NCBI GenBank assembly: GCA_964017145.1
Contig: CAXHKQ010000274.1
Location: forward strand, 1-30,933
Reading direction: 5' to 3'
DNA from: Agrocybe praecox
Taxonomy: Eukaryota; Basidiomycota; Agaricomycetes; Agaricales; Agrocybaceae
DNA length: 30,933 nucleotides
In this document: positions 20,550 to 30,933 of the stretch, in pieces
How positions within the stretch are numbered: the stretch's first letter is position 1
How the letters are laid out: every line of letters begins with the position of its first letter
Notes under the pieces: model-generated
Database searches by the model: none
What the model saw: the letters and a program-made list of their open reading frames with translations, nothing else
What the model was told of the DNA's origin: nothing
Program-made: the position numbers and the translations under genes

Positions 20550-20921
20550 TACTACATATGAAACGATCGCAGCGATCATGCAACGTTCGTTCGGTTCAGT
20601 TCAGGCCACAAACATCGTCGGGGCGACATTCAATAAATCGTGACGATCATTAGCCGCAGGGCTTGCTAAATGCGTCTGCGATTTTCATCGCTTTCGCCAC
20701 ACACAAGCACAAACACGTAAAACACGCACAACACAGACAGACACGAACACACGATTAGCACAAGCTAATTATATACAAGCGAAAAACATGTTTAACACTC
20801 GCGTCAATAGCAGTTTACAATATCTGCGCGTCTCGTCGGCGATTTGCCTCACCGATACTGTTTTCATGCCAATCAAATAATCATAGTTATTATTGTTATT
20901 ATTATTGCTTGCTCGATGCGA

Positions 20922-20940
20922 ACACACACACACACACACA
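20922..20940. repeat. (AC)n microsatellite
   Basis: 19-nt AC run. An ATT-type trinucleotide run precedes it at about 20887-20907. Confidence 0.93.
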
Positions 20941-22885
20941 GGTGAGCCCAGCGGGACTCTGCGCAGCGACGACACCCATTTCATTATCGCGCACACAAAA
21001 TCAACAAACGCGCGCGGCAGAAGCGCGGCGCTAAACGTTTGGCACACAAACGCGAACGCGAACAGCGGTAACCGGTTGTTCGCACTCCAGAGCCAGCCAG
21101 CGTCTCAGCGCATCCGCAAACACTTCAATAATGATAATAGCACTTGGACAGTTGGCTGGCGCAGACGCAGAGGAACACACAAACGCGCGAGGCGCTCATC
21201 AGAAAGTAATGTTGAACGCGTCGTACTCGGGCGTCTATATTTACACACTCAGCGAACCGTTGCGCAGTGGTCCGTGTCCTCAAGAGCCCTAGATTGCGAC
21301 GCAAACCGCCGAAGCCCGAACGCGGAAGCTGCTCGCTCTCGGTCCAATATTCAGCAGCAGCACAACCGCTGCGGTTTATGACCCACAGTCATACATTCAC
21401 GTGTGTGTACCACACACGGTGGTGGTTCAGATGAGTGGCACACAGACGTTCACGTATGCGTATGCGTCGACTTAATGATACCACTCAACCGCCGCACAGA
21501 CACACACACTCACTCTCACGATAGTGCGGAACAAACGCACACAAACATCAAACTATTCACTACTTGTGGCGGCCCAGTGTCAGTCAGTCAGGCAGACAGA
21601 ATGTGTGTGTATATATGTGTTTAAACACCGCGAAGCGATCGCACACACACTCACACACTCGCGGAGAAACACACGAACACACACGCGCGCGCGCAGAAGC
21701 CAAAAGCCAAACCGTTCGGAATGAAAGTCAAGAGGGGACTGATCGGTCGGTCGCGGACTCGCGACTCGCGATCGCTAGTGCTGCCGCGGTGAGCGCGCGT
21801 CGCGTGCGCGGAAATATGCGCGGTGAGTGAGTGAGTAAGTGAGCGCGCGAGAGACCGGCGCGCGAATGGCATGTAAACACACACTCGCGACACGCGACAT
21901 ATAGAGAAAATGACTGCGGCGGCGGCGGCGTCTGTATTATTTTATTATGCTGATCGGCGAGTGAATGTATGCATGTACGCGGACATGTGTATTTGTGTCT
22001 GTGTTAAGTAGGTTCGAAATCCGCCTCGGCATCGCCGCTGCCGCCACCGCCGCCGCCGCCGACGCAAAAATGCGAGGCGAGTGTTTCGAGATCGTTCAGC
22101 GCACCCGTCGTCGTGCGTTTTTCAACCGATTCGGTGTTTTTTTGTTCGTTCGTGGGTAAAACTGACACATGTTTTACGTGAGCGCCAAATAAAACATGAC
22201 ACGATCAACTGGTGGTTGTGTCTGTGTTTGGGTGTTTTATCGTGGTTCTATCGCTGTCGTGTTCCATATACAAGAATTGAGTGAGTAACCGCAAGACAGC
22301 CACATATGAAGGCGCGACTTCCGAGAACATAAAACATACATTTGCCGCGCCTTTTGCCTTATGCACGCGCCCGCCCGCGAATGCATGCAAATCGCGCGAC
22401 CAACGCGTCATTAAACGGCAGCGCGCCCGCCTCGAGCGAGTGCGCCACAAAAGTTCACACGTTCGTTCGTTCGTGTTGTTATCGATCGTGCGCGGATTGC
22501 GAGCCCTGTGGCGGGCTGGTCGCCAATTATCTACATCGTCGTACGTCGCACACGAACACACATGTGAGTACGTGCTGCCTGGCGATTTGTTTGCGAATTT
22601 GCTGCAATAAATCCATCACGCCTTACAACGGGTATTTCATGCACGCGCCCGGTGGCGTACAAAGACCACACACAACATTTTTTCCGCCTGCCGAACAAAA
22701 GGCTGTTGATTTTGCAACATACGAGCGAGGTGTGATCGGGAAGAAACGGGACTGTATGTGGGGCGAAAATGATCTTGATCGGTTGTGCGATAGATAGTAG
22801 AAGTATGTAGTAGTAAAAGTCTGTGTAGCTTACAAAAATCTTGAGGGCCACACAGAGCAGACAAGGTTGATTGAAAATAATTGTT

Positions 22886-23143
22886 TTATGGAATAACTGA
22901 CGAAGTAGGAAATGAGAGTTACATGGTTTGTACTCCTAACACCAATAAACACAGAAATATAGCATAGTCTGCGCTACGACCCTTCCATGGACGAAGCGCG
23001 CCACTTTGTCAAACATTATGTGCAAAGTCGACAAAGTGACGACAAATTGACGCATATCGTCCATATCGTTCATTGGTGCTAGGATTACAACTTGTAATTA
23101 CTTTGATTCTTAGTTTGGAGGTACTTCGTTAGTTATTCCATAA
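22886..23143. mobile_element. MITE-like element with 22-bp terminal inverted repeats
   Basis: TTATGGAATAACTGACGAAGTA (22886-22907) is the inverse of 23122-23143 with one mismatch. Further internal pairs are CCTAACACCAATAAAC with its near-inverse GTTCATTGGTGCTAGG, and CACTTTGTC with GACAAAGTG. The 258-bp unit is AT-rich, non-coding and distinct from its CpG/CA-rich flanks. Superfamily unknown; no target duplication recognised. Confidence 0.65.
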
Positions 23144-25928
23144 CTTTGTCAGCTTTCTCGACGTCTTTCCGAACAAACCCCCAGACACTACACCGTGCAT
23201 AACACATATGCATACACTCAAAATGCCAATCCCTATTTCTGGACGACAACGACGACGACGACGAATGACGACAAAGGCACAACACAACAACGGCAGCACA
23301 TCAATAAACCATTGGCGGCGCGTGTGTGCGGTTTTTGGTATTGCGTGCATGAGTCTGCGAGTCGCGTGCGTGTGTGCACATGCTCAAACAAATTGCATGG
23401 GTACCGCACGCGCAACTTGCCGCTGCAGCCGTGATTGCATCGATTCGTCGCCCAGCCGAAGAAGTAATCGATTCAGGTGAGTGTGCACGGATGAATGATG
23501 CACGGTCGTTTGGCGCGCAACAGCAGCAGCGATCGCGATTCGTATTGTTTTGCATTTCGTGTCGGCGGCAGCGGTGGCGGCGATTTCGTCATCGCCTAAA
23601 ATGCATTGTGCACTTTGCTGCCGTTGATTGCATCACGCCTGCACGCGAGAAGCGCGGCCTCAGAAAGAAGGCCCCCATATGTGTGTGTGTGTACGAATGT
23701 ATACAAAGAGACACGACACACACACACACGTTTATCTCGTGACGCGCTCGCGCTCATGCAAACGGCGTGAATTACACACACACACACACGATCAATCCAC
23801 TACCAAAACCGATCGCGATTCAGGGGGATTTGTGCGCGTGTGCGCGAGAGCAGCAGCAAAAATCGAAAGTTAAAAGAGTGGGCGGATTTTTCGTGCCTAT
23901 GCGCGCGCGCGATCGGCGTCGTCGTGCGTTGGCGGACCAGCGGCGCAACTCGAAGTGGTTTAACGTGTGTGTATGTGAGCAGAGCTGTGAATGAATGACT
24001 CACGAGCTGTGCTCAACAGCTGGTCGCGCAAACGGCTTTTAGCACACCACCACCAACAACCATCGTCGCCATCATCATCATCTACATAAAGGTACATCAA
24101 AGGTATGTGCATGCGGTTCCGCGGCGGCATCGCGGCGCCCAGCACTTACGTAACAGCGACGACGACAATAACAACCGCGACTGAGTGCATGTGGTACTAC
24201 CCTAGCTCATTAATTTAGTTTTTCGATTTGTTTGTGCAAACGAGCACTGATGCAAGAATGGTAATGATGCAGTTTTGTTCATTGAACACCAATAGGTTGT
24301 ATAGAAAATAATCGCTTGAGAAAAGGCGCACCCTTTGGCTAAGCGCGCACAGAGAAGAAGGTCAAGTTATCTATCGTTGTGGCTTTTGGTTTTTTGGTGC
24401 GAAAGTAAACGTTCCTCTATTAAATGAAGACGAGTTATTTCTCAATCGTTTTGTTGTTGATAATAAAGAATAATGCACATTTAACAAACCTGCATCATTA
24501 CAATTTGTTTGTCGGAGCTCGGTCTCAAACAAATACTACTCGAGCGAAGCTACAGAAAATCCGGCTCGAAGGACCAATTGTTCGCCTTGATGTGAAAGTG
24601 GACTGTATTGTATATAGGTTTGACTGATGGTTAAGTACTTATTTAAATGTTTTCTTCTTTGAAATATCGATGCCTGCGAGGATTATAAAATGTATTCTGG
24701 TGGCTGCTCAATTCCTGCGCTGTTATTTCTGAATGCATGTTTCATATTTATGTGCCAGGCTAGTTCATATTGTGTTGTTCTCCGCGTTTATGCGGGTGTT
24801 TGGCGTTGAACAACGCACACCGGCGCATGTGTGGGTGGTTTTCGGTTACGGCGACTGGCGCGGCGTTGCGTCATTAAGCAGCGCGCAGCAGCTCACACGA
24901 ACACGCGAAATCAACACACATATGCGCGGCACGACGAATCCGACGACTACCTTTATTATACCCGAATGCGTGTGCTGCAATCTTGCGAGCCCGCGGTTTT
25001 GGTGGTGGTTCAATCGATGCGAAATCCCGATTGGGAGCTCGCGGAACGAAACCGAAAAGCAAGCCTGCCCAAACCTTGACATTTGAATTTGATGCACGGC
25101 GAGCCGAGCCGAGCGCAGGTACGGGGAAATCTGCGAATCTGCGAATCGATGCACACACGTTCTGCAGGGTTGCGCCAGCGTTCTGTTCTGGCAGCATTGG
25201 GATCGAGGCTCGACAAACCGGATTCGCGGTGCGTTACGCAGTATCCGCAGATATCTAAAAATACACCACAGACTGCTAATGTTGCAGCGATATTCGGAGA
25301 GAACCCTAAAGATGGAACTCGCAAAAAAGACACCAAACAACATCGCGTACGCACAACCAGTTTTGCAGCAGCCGCAGCCGACTCGACCCGATTTTCCCCC
25401 TTTGCAGTGCTGTTTTGATTCCACATGCGCGCCGTGCGCTAATACTGCGAATATTCGCAAATTTACCGCGCAAATAAACTCGCGAGAGGCCGCCGCGTGA
25501 GGCATCTAAGATCTGTGTGGTGCGCGGAATGCACTACGTACGACGAAACGAAATAAAAACGCATAACAAACAACCGTACGACGACAACGGCGAAAGACGT
25601 TGTTTGTTTTCGTTCGTCGTCGTCACTGGAATTCGAGTGTACACAACGCATGGCGAATAACGCGAATGCACCGCGCCAAATGCACACGTGTGGGCTTGGA
25701 GAAATGGTACTCGCTCGAACAGACACACGGGCACACGGCGAGCACGGAGCAAACACACACAACACACAAGTGTGCCTGGAATGTGTGTTCGAGCGTGATC
25801 GTGCGCACATGCGTATATGCAAACGGAGCCCGGTTTTTCGTGGCCGAGGAATGTGCCGCTGGAGTTGGGCTGCGGTCTCTCTGGTATTATCTTGCATAAC
25901 TCTCAGCAGAGTGAACAATGTCTTTCTT

Positions 25929-26005
25929 ATGCCAATGCAATTTGGAGGTATGCGGGTTTGGTAATTAGCAATTAGGAGAGTGCCAAAGTGGCGTTCAGCC
26001 GCTGA
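25929..26005 (+). repeat. Direct repeat flanking the minisatellite, left copy
   Basis: Shares with 26349-26412 the ordered blocks ATGC-CAATGCAATTT, CGGGTTTGGTA (or GCGTTTGGTA), TTAGGAGAG, and GCGTTCAGCCG. The left copy has an extra short insertion. Confidence 0.7.
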
Positions 26006-26030
26006 AGAGCCAGGGCAAACAAACTCGTGA

Positions 26031-26270
26031 CATCTTAGCCCTTATATCACCTCGTCACAGAGCTTGTTAGCTCTCTTAACATCACTAGCTTATAAGATCT
26101 TGTAAGACCTTTTAAGACCTTTTAAGACCTTTTAAGTCCTCGTAAGACCTCGTAACTAGCTTTTTAGTCCTTTTAAGACCTGGCAAGACCTTTTAACAAA
26201 TTGTAACTAGCAAGTTATCTTGTTAACACCTTGTAACTAACTTATTAACCCTTCCAATACCCCGTGGCTG
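26031..26270. repeat. Degenerate 10-bp minisatellite (AAGACCTTTT-type unit)
   Basis: From about 26096, the unit TTTAAGACCT repeats at an exact 10-bp period (26104, 26114, 26124 and so on). It degrades outward into variants such as CGTAACTAGC, TTGTAACTAG and TGTTAACACC. At least 15 recognisable units occur, with a 1-bp register shift near 26161. It is bracketed by related direct repeats at 25929-26005 and 26349-26412. Confidence 0.8.
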
Positions 26271-26348
26271 GCTTAGTAGCTCGGTAGAATATTATAACTT
26301 ACAACCTTGATACAAAAAACTTCGATGGTCGCGCCCAACGTCGTTCAT

Positions 26349-26412
26349 ATGCACATGCAATTTAGTGCTATTCGCGTTTGGTACTTAGGAGAGGGCTAGG
26401 CGTTCAGCCGGG
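26349..26412 (+). repeat. Direct repeat flanking the minisatellite, right copy
   Basis: Counterpart of 25929-26005, about 410 bp away in the same orientation. It brackets the 10-bp minisatellite between the two copies. Confidence 0.7.
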
Positions 26413-27735
26413 TCGAATTGGCAAGTCAAGTAACCATACCACATGACAACGGACATTGTTGCACGCAGTTGCTGGGTTAGCTGGGAGCGGAAAAAATGCC
26501 ATACGCACCACCATAGCTCGAGGCTGCCCCGCGCGCACATTCCTGGCCGAAGCGAATTGGATGCATTCGCACGCACAAAATGCCAACGCACATTGCGCGC
26601 TCGCATACGATTATAATTTATCTAATACAATATCGCCACCACCTCGCGCCTGCATTCAATCACGCGATCGTGCAGCCGACCAACCAACCATTTCTGATCG
26701 TTGCAAATCTTGCACACGCACACGCATGCCGCTGCTTGTCAGCCAGCCAACATTAAATGCGCGCGCTCATGCATTATTCAATTTATGTAAATTGAACGCG
26801 CGTGCGTGTCTGGCCATAACTTGCGCAAAAGGTCCGCCGAATGGCTGCAGGCTGCGGCTGGCGAATGCAATCCTGCCTGCCTGCGTCTTCTGGGTGCGAG
26901 TGCGTGCGAAATCGGGTCACTGACCACAACCGCACCGCACATAAATTCTAATCTTTTGTGTCAATATACGCGATGCCATAACGGAGCGAGAGCAGCACAT
27001 TGGCGGTATTGTCAACCGTTCAATTTTTCCCTGCTGCGTGGAATTGATTAATGTTGCAACGAGCGACAATTGAGCGATTCGCCCGCACAGCAATTGGATG
27101 CCAATCGGCAGCGGCGCCATGCCGATGCCGATCGATTCGCTGCAGCCGCCGCCGCCGTCGATCATCGTTTACGGGATTTATGGGATGATGTTGACATCAC
27201 GCCGCGCGCATTTCAATCGCGTGAGTGTGTCACGCAGCGCAATTGGAACGCCTTTATGTATGAATTCGATCTATGATTTAGCAACATACAAATGGAACGG
27301 CCCGCGATTGTCGTGTGTGCGTTAGGCAACAATTATACGCGATATTTCCAGCGTGGTGCAGCGTTGCGGCGCGCTGGTCTGGTCTGGTCTGGTGTGTCGT
27401 GTGTCTACTCTAGCTAGCGCTCTACGCGCACATAACAATTATTATTGGCATATAAACGAGCGTTGCGGCGCGCAATGTTGGGTGCTGTCGTGTGCTGTCG
27501 TGTGGGGTTGTGTTACTTACACTCTAGCACGCTCGGGCACGCGTGTGGATACAAATTGAAACGTTTCCAGAACGTGGGAAGCGTGCGCACAATATATAGT
27601 AGACGTGTGTGTGAGTGCTGCAATATTGTATGCCGATCGTGCGTGAACAAAAAACTTCATTATAACTGCCATTCAGCGATCGTTCTGGCGTAGCAATTGT
27701 AGCTGGTGGAGACCATTTTTATATACGTGCGGCCA

Positions 27736-27764
27736 ACAACAACAAGTATTGATCTTGTTGTTGT
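27736..27764. repeat. Perfect 11-bp stem hairpin
   Basis: ACAACAACAAG (27736-27746), loop TATTGAT, then CTTGTTGTTGT (27754-27764). The perfect inverted repeat lies in an AT-rich island upstream of shot. No neighbouring gene or T-run gives it an obvious role. Confidence 0.6.
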
Positions 27765-28641
27765 AGCGGGAGGATGATCTGAGCATCCAGAAGGTGCTGT
27801 GCGTGTTGTACGGTTGCTCGGATAGGCTTCCGTTGTTGTGGGGCTAATCTTTTCCGATGCTCCATCAGTATGTGCGACCAACCAGATCGGAGTTGGGCAA
27901 GTGCGACTCTGCCGATAGGTGGAATCTCACTTTTCTATGATGATACGATCGGCGGCACGGAGTTAAGGGACTAACATCCTTGTATGACGTATGTAATGAG
28001 CGCTGCACTTGTCTTATTACAGGGTTCGTTGCATATTAAATATTACTACGAATGGAAACATTTTCCAGATATGTTGACATCTGTTGACTCTGGCGAACGC
28101 TAATGCCATTCGACTGTGACCGTGTTGTGCTCTATTGCGTGATGCGGCATGTGGCTTGCAATTCAATTACCATCACAATTTCGAATACATTCACTCGAAA
28201 GCGTCTCGTCCAACGCGATGCGTGTGTCACTTGTGCACGTGACAGATCTTCCGCAATGATAGCACCGATTGGAAGTTCAGACTGGCTAGCTTCATACTAG
28301 CTAGCTACCCCCGCTCCTTTCTCTCGATCCGTCTGCCCGCGCGCAGACATGATTCCACAATTAGTTTATTAATCAAGCGCCATTATGAGCGAGCGCGCCA
28401 ATCGTGTGAGCGTCGCGCAATCTAGTCACGTGGCGTAGGCAGACACCGCGAGCTCGCGTTTGTGAATTAGTTGCGCGTTGCCTACAGCGCGCCAAGAGAC
28501 CGGAAACTCGATCGGCGTTTGGCAAGCCTCTGCACACGAGCGAGCAGCAAACGCGGCCTGGATTTATTGAATTTGCCGATCGTCGTCGACGTCGACATGT
28601 CTCTGTCGCGTGCAGCGAATCTGGTCTGGGTGATTAAGTTC

Positions 28642-28660
28642 GCTGCTGCTGCTGCTGCTG
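28642..28660. repeat. (GCT)n trinucleotide repeat
   Basis: Six GCT units plus one base in CpG-rich upstream DNA. There is no supported coding frame around it. Confidence 0.9.
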
Positions 28661-29696
28661 ACGACCGACTGCACATGGCGACAGGTTTCCGTGCGCACCG
28701 ACCGACCGACCGGATCGGACCACACAGACCAGACAAACGGCTTTTTCTCTGGCCTCGGCGGCAGCGAACGTGCGAACATGCGAATGCACCTCGGCGATCA
28801 TTGACACATATTACACGTGCAGATTCTTCGCATGAAAATCGCGCTCGCGCTCCGATCATTTTCACTGCCGAGAGAAATTATCCCGACGGCCCAGAGATTA
28901 ATGCGACGCATGCGGACGCACGCCACGGCATGCCACCATTGATTCATTGATCGATTGCGCGCGCGAACGCGTTTTTATTGGGCCGCCGGGCGGAGTGTGA
29001 GTGAGTGTGTAATTGCATGTGTCAATGGTTTAATGGTTTTGTGGTAATTACAAATGTGTGCATGATTCCAAGCGCCACTATAGCGCTCAGCAGCGCTCAG
29101 GTGCTGTAGGAGTAGCGAAAATGGTAATTTGGCGCAAATTTATGCGCCAACTCGATCGCATTCGGATCGAGCGGAAGTGCTCCACAAACCAGATTATACC
29201 GAGTGTCGCACCTGCATCAGTAAATCATGGAATCAGGCGAGACGACGAGACGTCAGACGACTCGCGGCAGTAGTTTGTCAACAGGTACCGCGAGACGACT
29301 TGCATCCGCAATACACCTTGACAATATAATTATCACCTCAGCCACTCGACGACGCTCTTCCATAACAACCGAACTCGTATATCTCAATTCATTTGCACTG
29401 CTTCAGCGGCGGCACTAATGGAAATTCACAGACAATCTCACGACGCACCGCAGACTCGCAGAGAGCCTGGCGACACAACATTCCATGTGTTCGTCGCACG
29501 TCACCAACGTGGCGGCGGCGTTGGCGGCTGCGCTTGTCGTTTGGAATTTCCGCGCTTATGCACTTCGCGTCGACTCGGCGACACTCTGCCAGTCGAGTTG
29601 TGTTACAAGAAAAACGCTCGCGTATGATCAGCGCCGCGAAAAATGCATTCCATCAAACCGCGCAACGCACGCGCTAAAAACCATTCATCCAGCGCG

Positions 29697-29912
29697 CACA
29701 ACACTTTGAGACATAATAACTTCATTGATGAGAAGCGTTTGAGCGCGTCGAGCACGGAAACAATTTACGAATTATGCATTTTTTTCCGCGCAGTACATGC
29801 AATTCATCAGCGAATCATCAAATGTGTGAGTGTCGGTATTTTTCACTCCATGATCACCAGCAAAACCAGACATGCGGATGCGCGCGAGTCAAGCCATTCA
29901 GGTCGAAACATT
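29697..29912 (+). repeat. Duplicated 216-bp segment, copy 1
   Basis: Near-identical to 30229-30452 with small indels. Shared runs include ATAATAACTTCATTGATGAG, TTCACTCCATGATCACCAGC and CATTCAGGTCGAAACATT. The copies lie about 533 bp apart in direct orientation. Short open frames cross both copies, but the indels break them, so coding is unlikely. Confidence 0.85.
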
Positions 29913-30124
29913 TCCAACGAGCAATCGTGGTCCTCAAGACATTTTGAGATCATCCATAATATACGAAGATGTCGCTGGGATGTTGTCAAGACCGACTAAT
30001 GGCAACCGAATTCTATTCAGATGCTTAAGAGACATCCCTACCATACGAAATAGATGAGCTGTGATCATCTAAATCGAGTATTCAATACCAAACGACATGA
30101 AACACGAATAGATAATTCATCCAG

Positions 30125-30222
30125 ATATCCCAGAGACATCCCATCGGGATGAGTTTCGACGATTCCCCCTTAATTAAAATATCCCAGTGACATCATATCG
30201 GGACGTGTTTCGACCATTCCCC
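30125..30222 (+). repeat. Tandem pair of 44-bp units (54-bp period)
   Basis: ATATCCCAGAGACATC...TTTCGACGATTCCCC (30125-30168) and ATATCCCAGTGACATC...TTTCGACCATTCCCC (30179-30222) match with a few substitutions. They sit just before copy 2 of the larger duplication. Confidence 0.8.
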
Positions 30223-30228
30223 AGCCAG

Positions 30229-30452
30229 AGCACAACACTTTGAGACACATAATAACTTCATTGATGAGAAGCGTTTGAGCGCGTCACGGAAACATTTTAC
30301 GAATTATGCATTTTTTTCCGCCGCAGTACACGCAATTCATCAGCGAATCATTAGGTGCGATGTGAGTGTCGGCATTTTTCACTCCATGATCACCAGCAAA
30401 ACCAGCAGCCATGCGGATGCGCTCGACTGGATCCATTCAGGTCGAAACATTG
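30229..30452 (+). repeat. Duplicated 224-bp segment, copy 2
   Basis: Second copy of 29697-29912. It differs by a few substitutions and several 1-4 nt insertions (for example GCAGCC against GAC near 30405). High similarity indicates a fairly recent local duplication. Confidence 0.85.
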
Positions 30453-30933
30453 TGCTGATGAATGATACACTGCACTTTCCTGAGTATGACGCCACCAATT
30501 GTCAGCCACAAATTCGCTGAATCGCTAATGCTATGCCGCCAGTCATGTCACGGTCACGACACTCCAACACAAACGACGCACAGCCGCCCGCCCGCACAAA
30601 CACCGACTTTTTTCGTCTCGACTTTTCTCTCGCACTTCAGCTGGACCACCACCGCATCTCGATGCCGTCTTTGGTCATTGTAATTAATCGGTGAGCGAGT
30701 GCGTGAGTGCGTGCGTGTGATCGCGATGTCAGAATCGGAGAGCGAAGAGTTTGTTTCGGTGTGTGGCGGATGAGTCGAAAACACCAAATTTGGATGCGAA
30801 AATTGCGAAGCAATTCGCACGACGCCATCCGAGAGCATCGGCGGCGGCGGCATCTTGTTAGTGTGCTGTCGAGGCGGTGGCGGCGGCGGTGCCAAAGATG
30901 ATGATGTTGTTCGTTTGCACGCGCACACGAACT

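Larger units (their letters stand above)
19146..30933. other. Distal upstream region without a supported gene
   Basis: About 11.8 kb of CpG-rich DNA with many CACACA/GTGTGT and trinucleotide runs, alternating with AT-rich islands. It contains the foldback and MITE-like elements, the minisatellite and the duplications listed separately. I could identify no protein gene, tRNA or conserved exon on either strand. The longer open frames are rich in Arg, Cys, His and Thr from repeat translation and overlap frames on the opposite strand. It is either intergenic or contains 5' untranslated exons and introns of longer shot transcripts. Confidence 0.6.

Noticed and set aside
20893..21381. 162-codon plus-strand frame starting in a microsatellite
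   Set aside because: It begins with a translated CA repeat and has a composition-driven Arg/Ser/Thr sequence without any domain.
22011..22022. GGTTCGAAATCC resembles a tRNA B box
   Set aside because: No A box or acceptor stem at a suitable distance, and the T-loop spacing is off.
24146..24180. Initiator-like TCAGTC followed by a GTAAGT donor on the minus strand, possibly a non-coding first exon of shot
   Set aside because: The exon would be only about 33 nt, with no clear TATA or DPE. Both words are short enough to occur by chance; transcript start data would be needed.
24846..25505. 219-codon open frame on the minus strand, overlapping long frames in other phases on both strands
   Set aside because: The translation is rich in Arg, Cys and His with no recognisable domain. 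Several frames on both strands are open over the same CpG-rich stretch, as expected from composition.
28471..28950. 159-codon plus-strand frame containing an Ala run
   Set aside because: The Ala run comes from the GCT repeat. There is no similarity to any family I know, and an open frame lies on the opposite strand too.
30554..30928. Minus-strand frame with a Pro-rich start (MPPPPMLSDG preceded by AACAAG), possibly a first coding exon
   Set aside because: The start context is good, but there is no domain, no consensus GTAAGT-type donor and no link to another exon. CCG repeats alone can create it. It runs close to the window edge, so it cannot be tested here.
1..30933. CRISPR arrays, bacterial operons, or phage-type defence genes
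   Set aside because: No regular spacer-repeat arrays or dense gene clusters. Intron-exon structure, microsatellites and LINE/Tc1 elements identify animal nuclear DNA.

Overview
The window is animal nuclear DNA, most likely from a dipteran insect that is not Drosophila. There are no compact bacterial-type genes. Instead there are small exons with canonical GT/AG borders, multi-kilobase introns, many CA/GT microsatellites and several transposon remnants. The one host gene I can recognise is the 5' part of short stop (shot/kakapo, the insect spectraplakin), on the minus strand. Its first coding exon (17200-17632) starts MSTQSYYKDRLGFDP. It is followed by exons at 12570-12631, 6811-6900 and 6564-6734. 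The four exons join in frame to 756 nt (252 residues). They give a low-complexity N-terminal linker followed by the complete first calponin-homology (CH1) half of the actin-binding domain, ending [12 protein letters not shown]2 and the rest of this very large cytoskeletal linker lie beyond the left edge.

Layout from left to right: 1-6563 is the start of the intron after CH1. It carries a decayed Tc1-like element (355-966) and a 5'-truncated but otherwise open LINE of the I superfamily (3215-5610, minus strand) with a perfect 12-bp target-site duplication. Next come exons 4 and 3, separated by a 76-nt intron. A 5.7-kb intron (6901-12569) follows, with a small hairpin element and a diverged dispersed-repeat pair. 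Then come exon 2, a 4.6-kb intron (12632-17199) and exon 1.

From 17633 to 30933 I find no convincing protein gene. This stretch is shot upstream DNA, or 5' non-coding exons and introns of longer transcripts. It is rich in CpG and CA/GT repeats. Inserted or duplicated in it are a second Tc1-like remnant (18508-19145), two foldback MITE-like elements (19845-20320 and 22886-23143), a 10-bp minisatellite bracketed by direct repeats (25929-26412), and a roughly 220-bp duplication with a nested 54-bp tandem pair (29697-30452).

I found no new enzymatic or defence system. The most informative observations are: the exact junctions of the LINE, which show that the apparent ATG of its ORF lies in host DNA; the two Tc1 remnants sharing the same apparent loss of a catalytic Asp and an internal-repeat (IR/DR-like) end structure; and the minisatellite and foldback structures upstream of shot.
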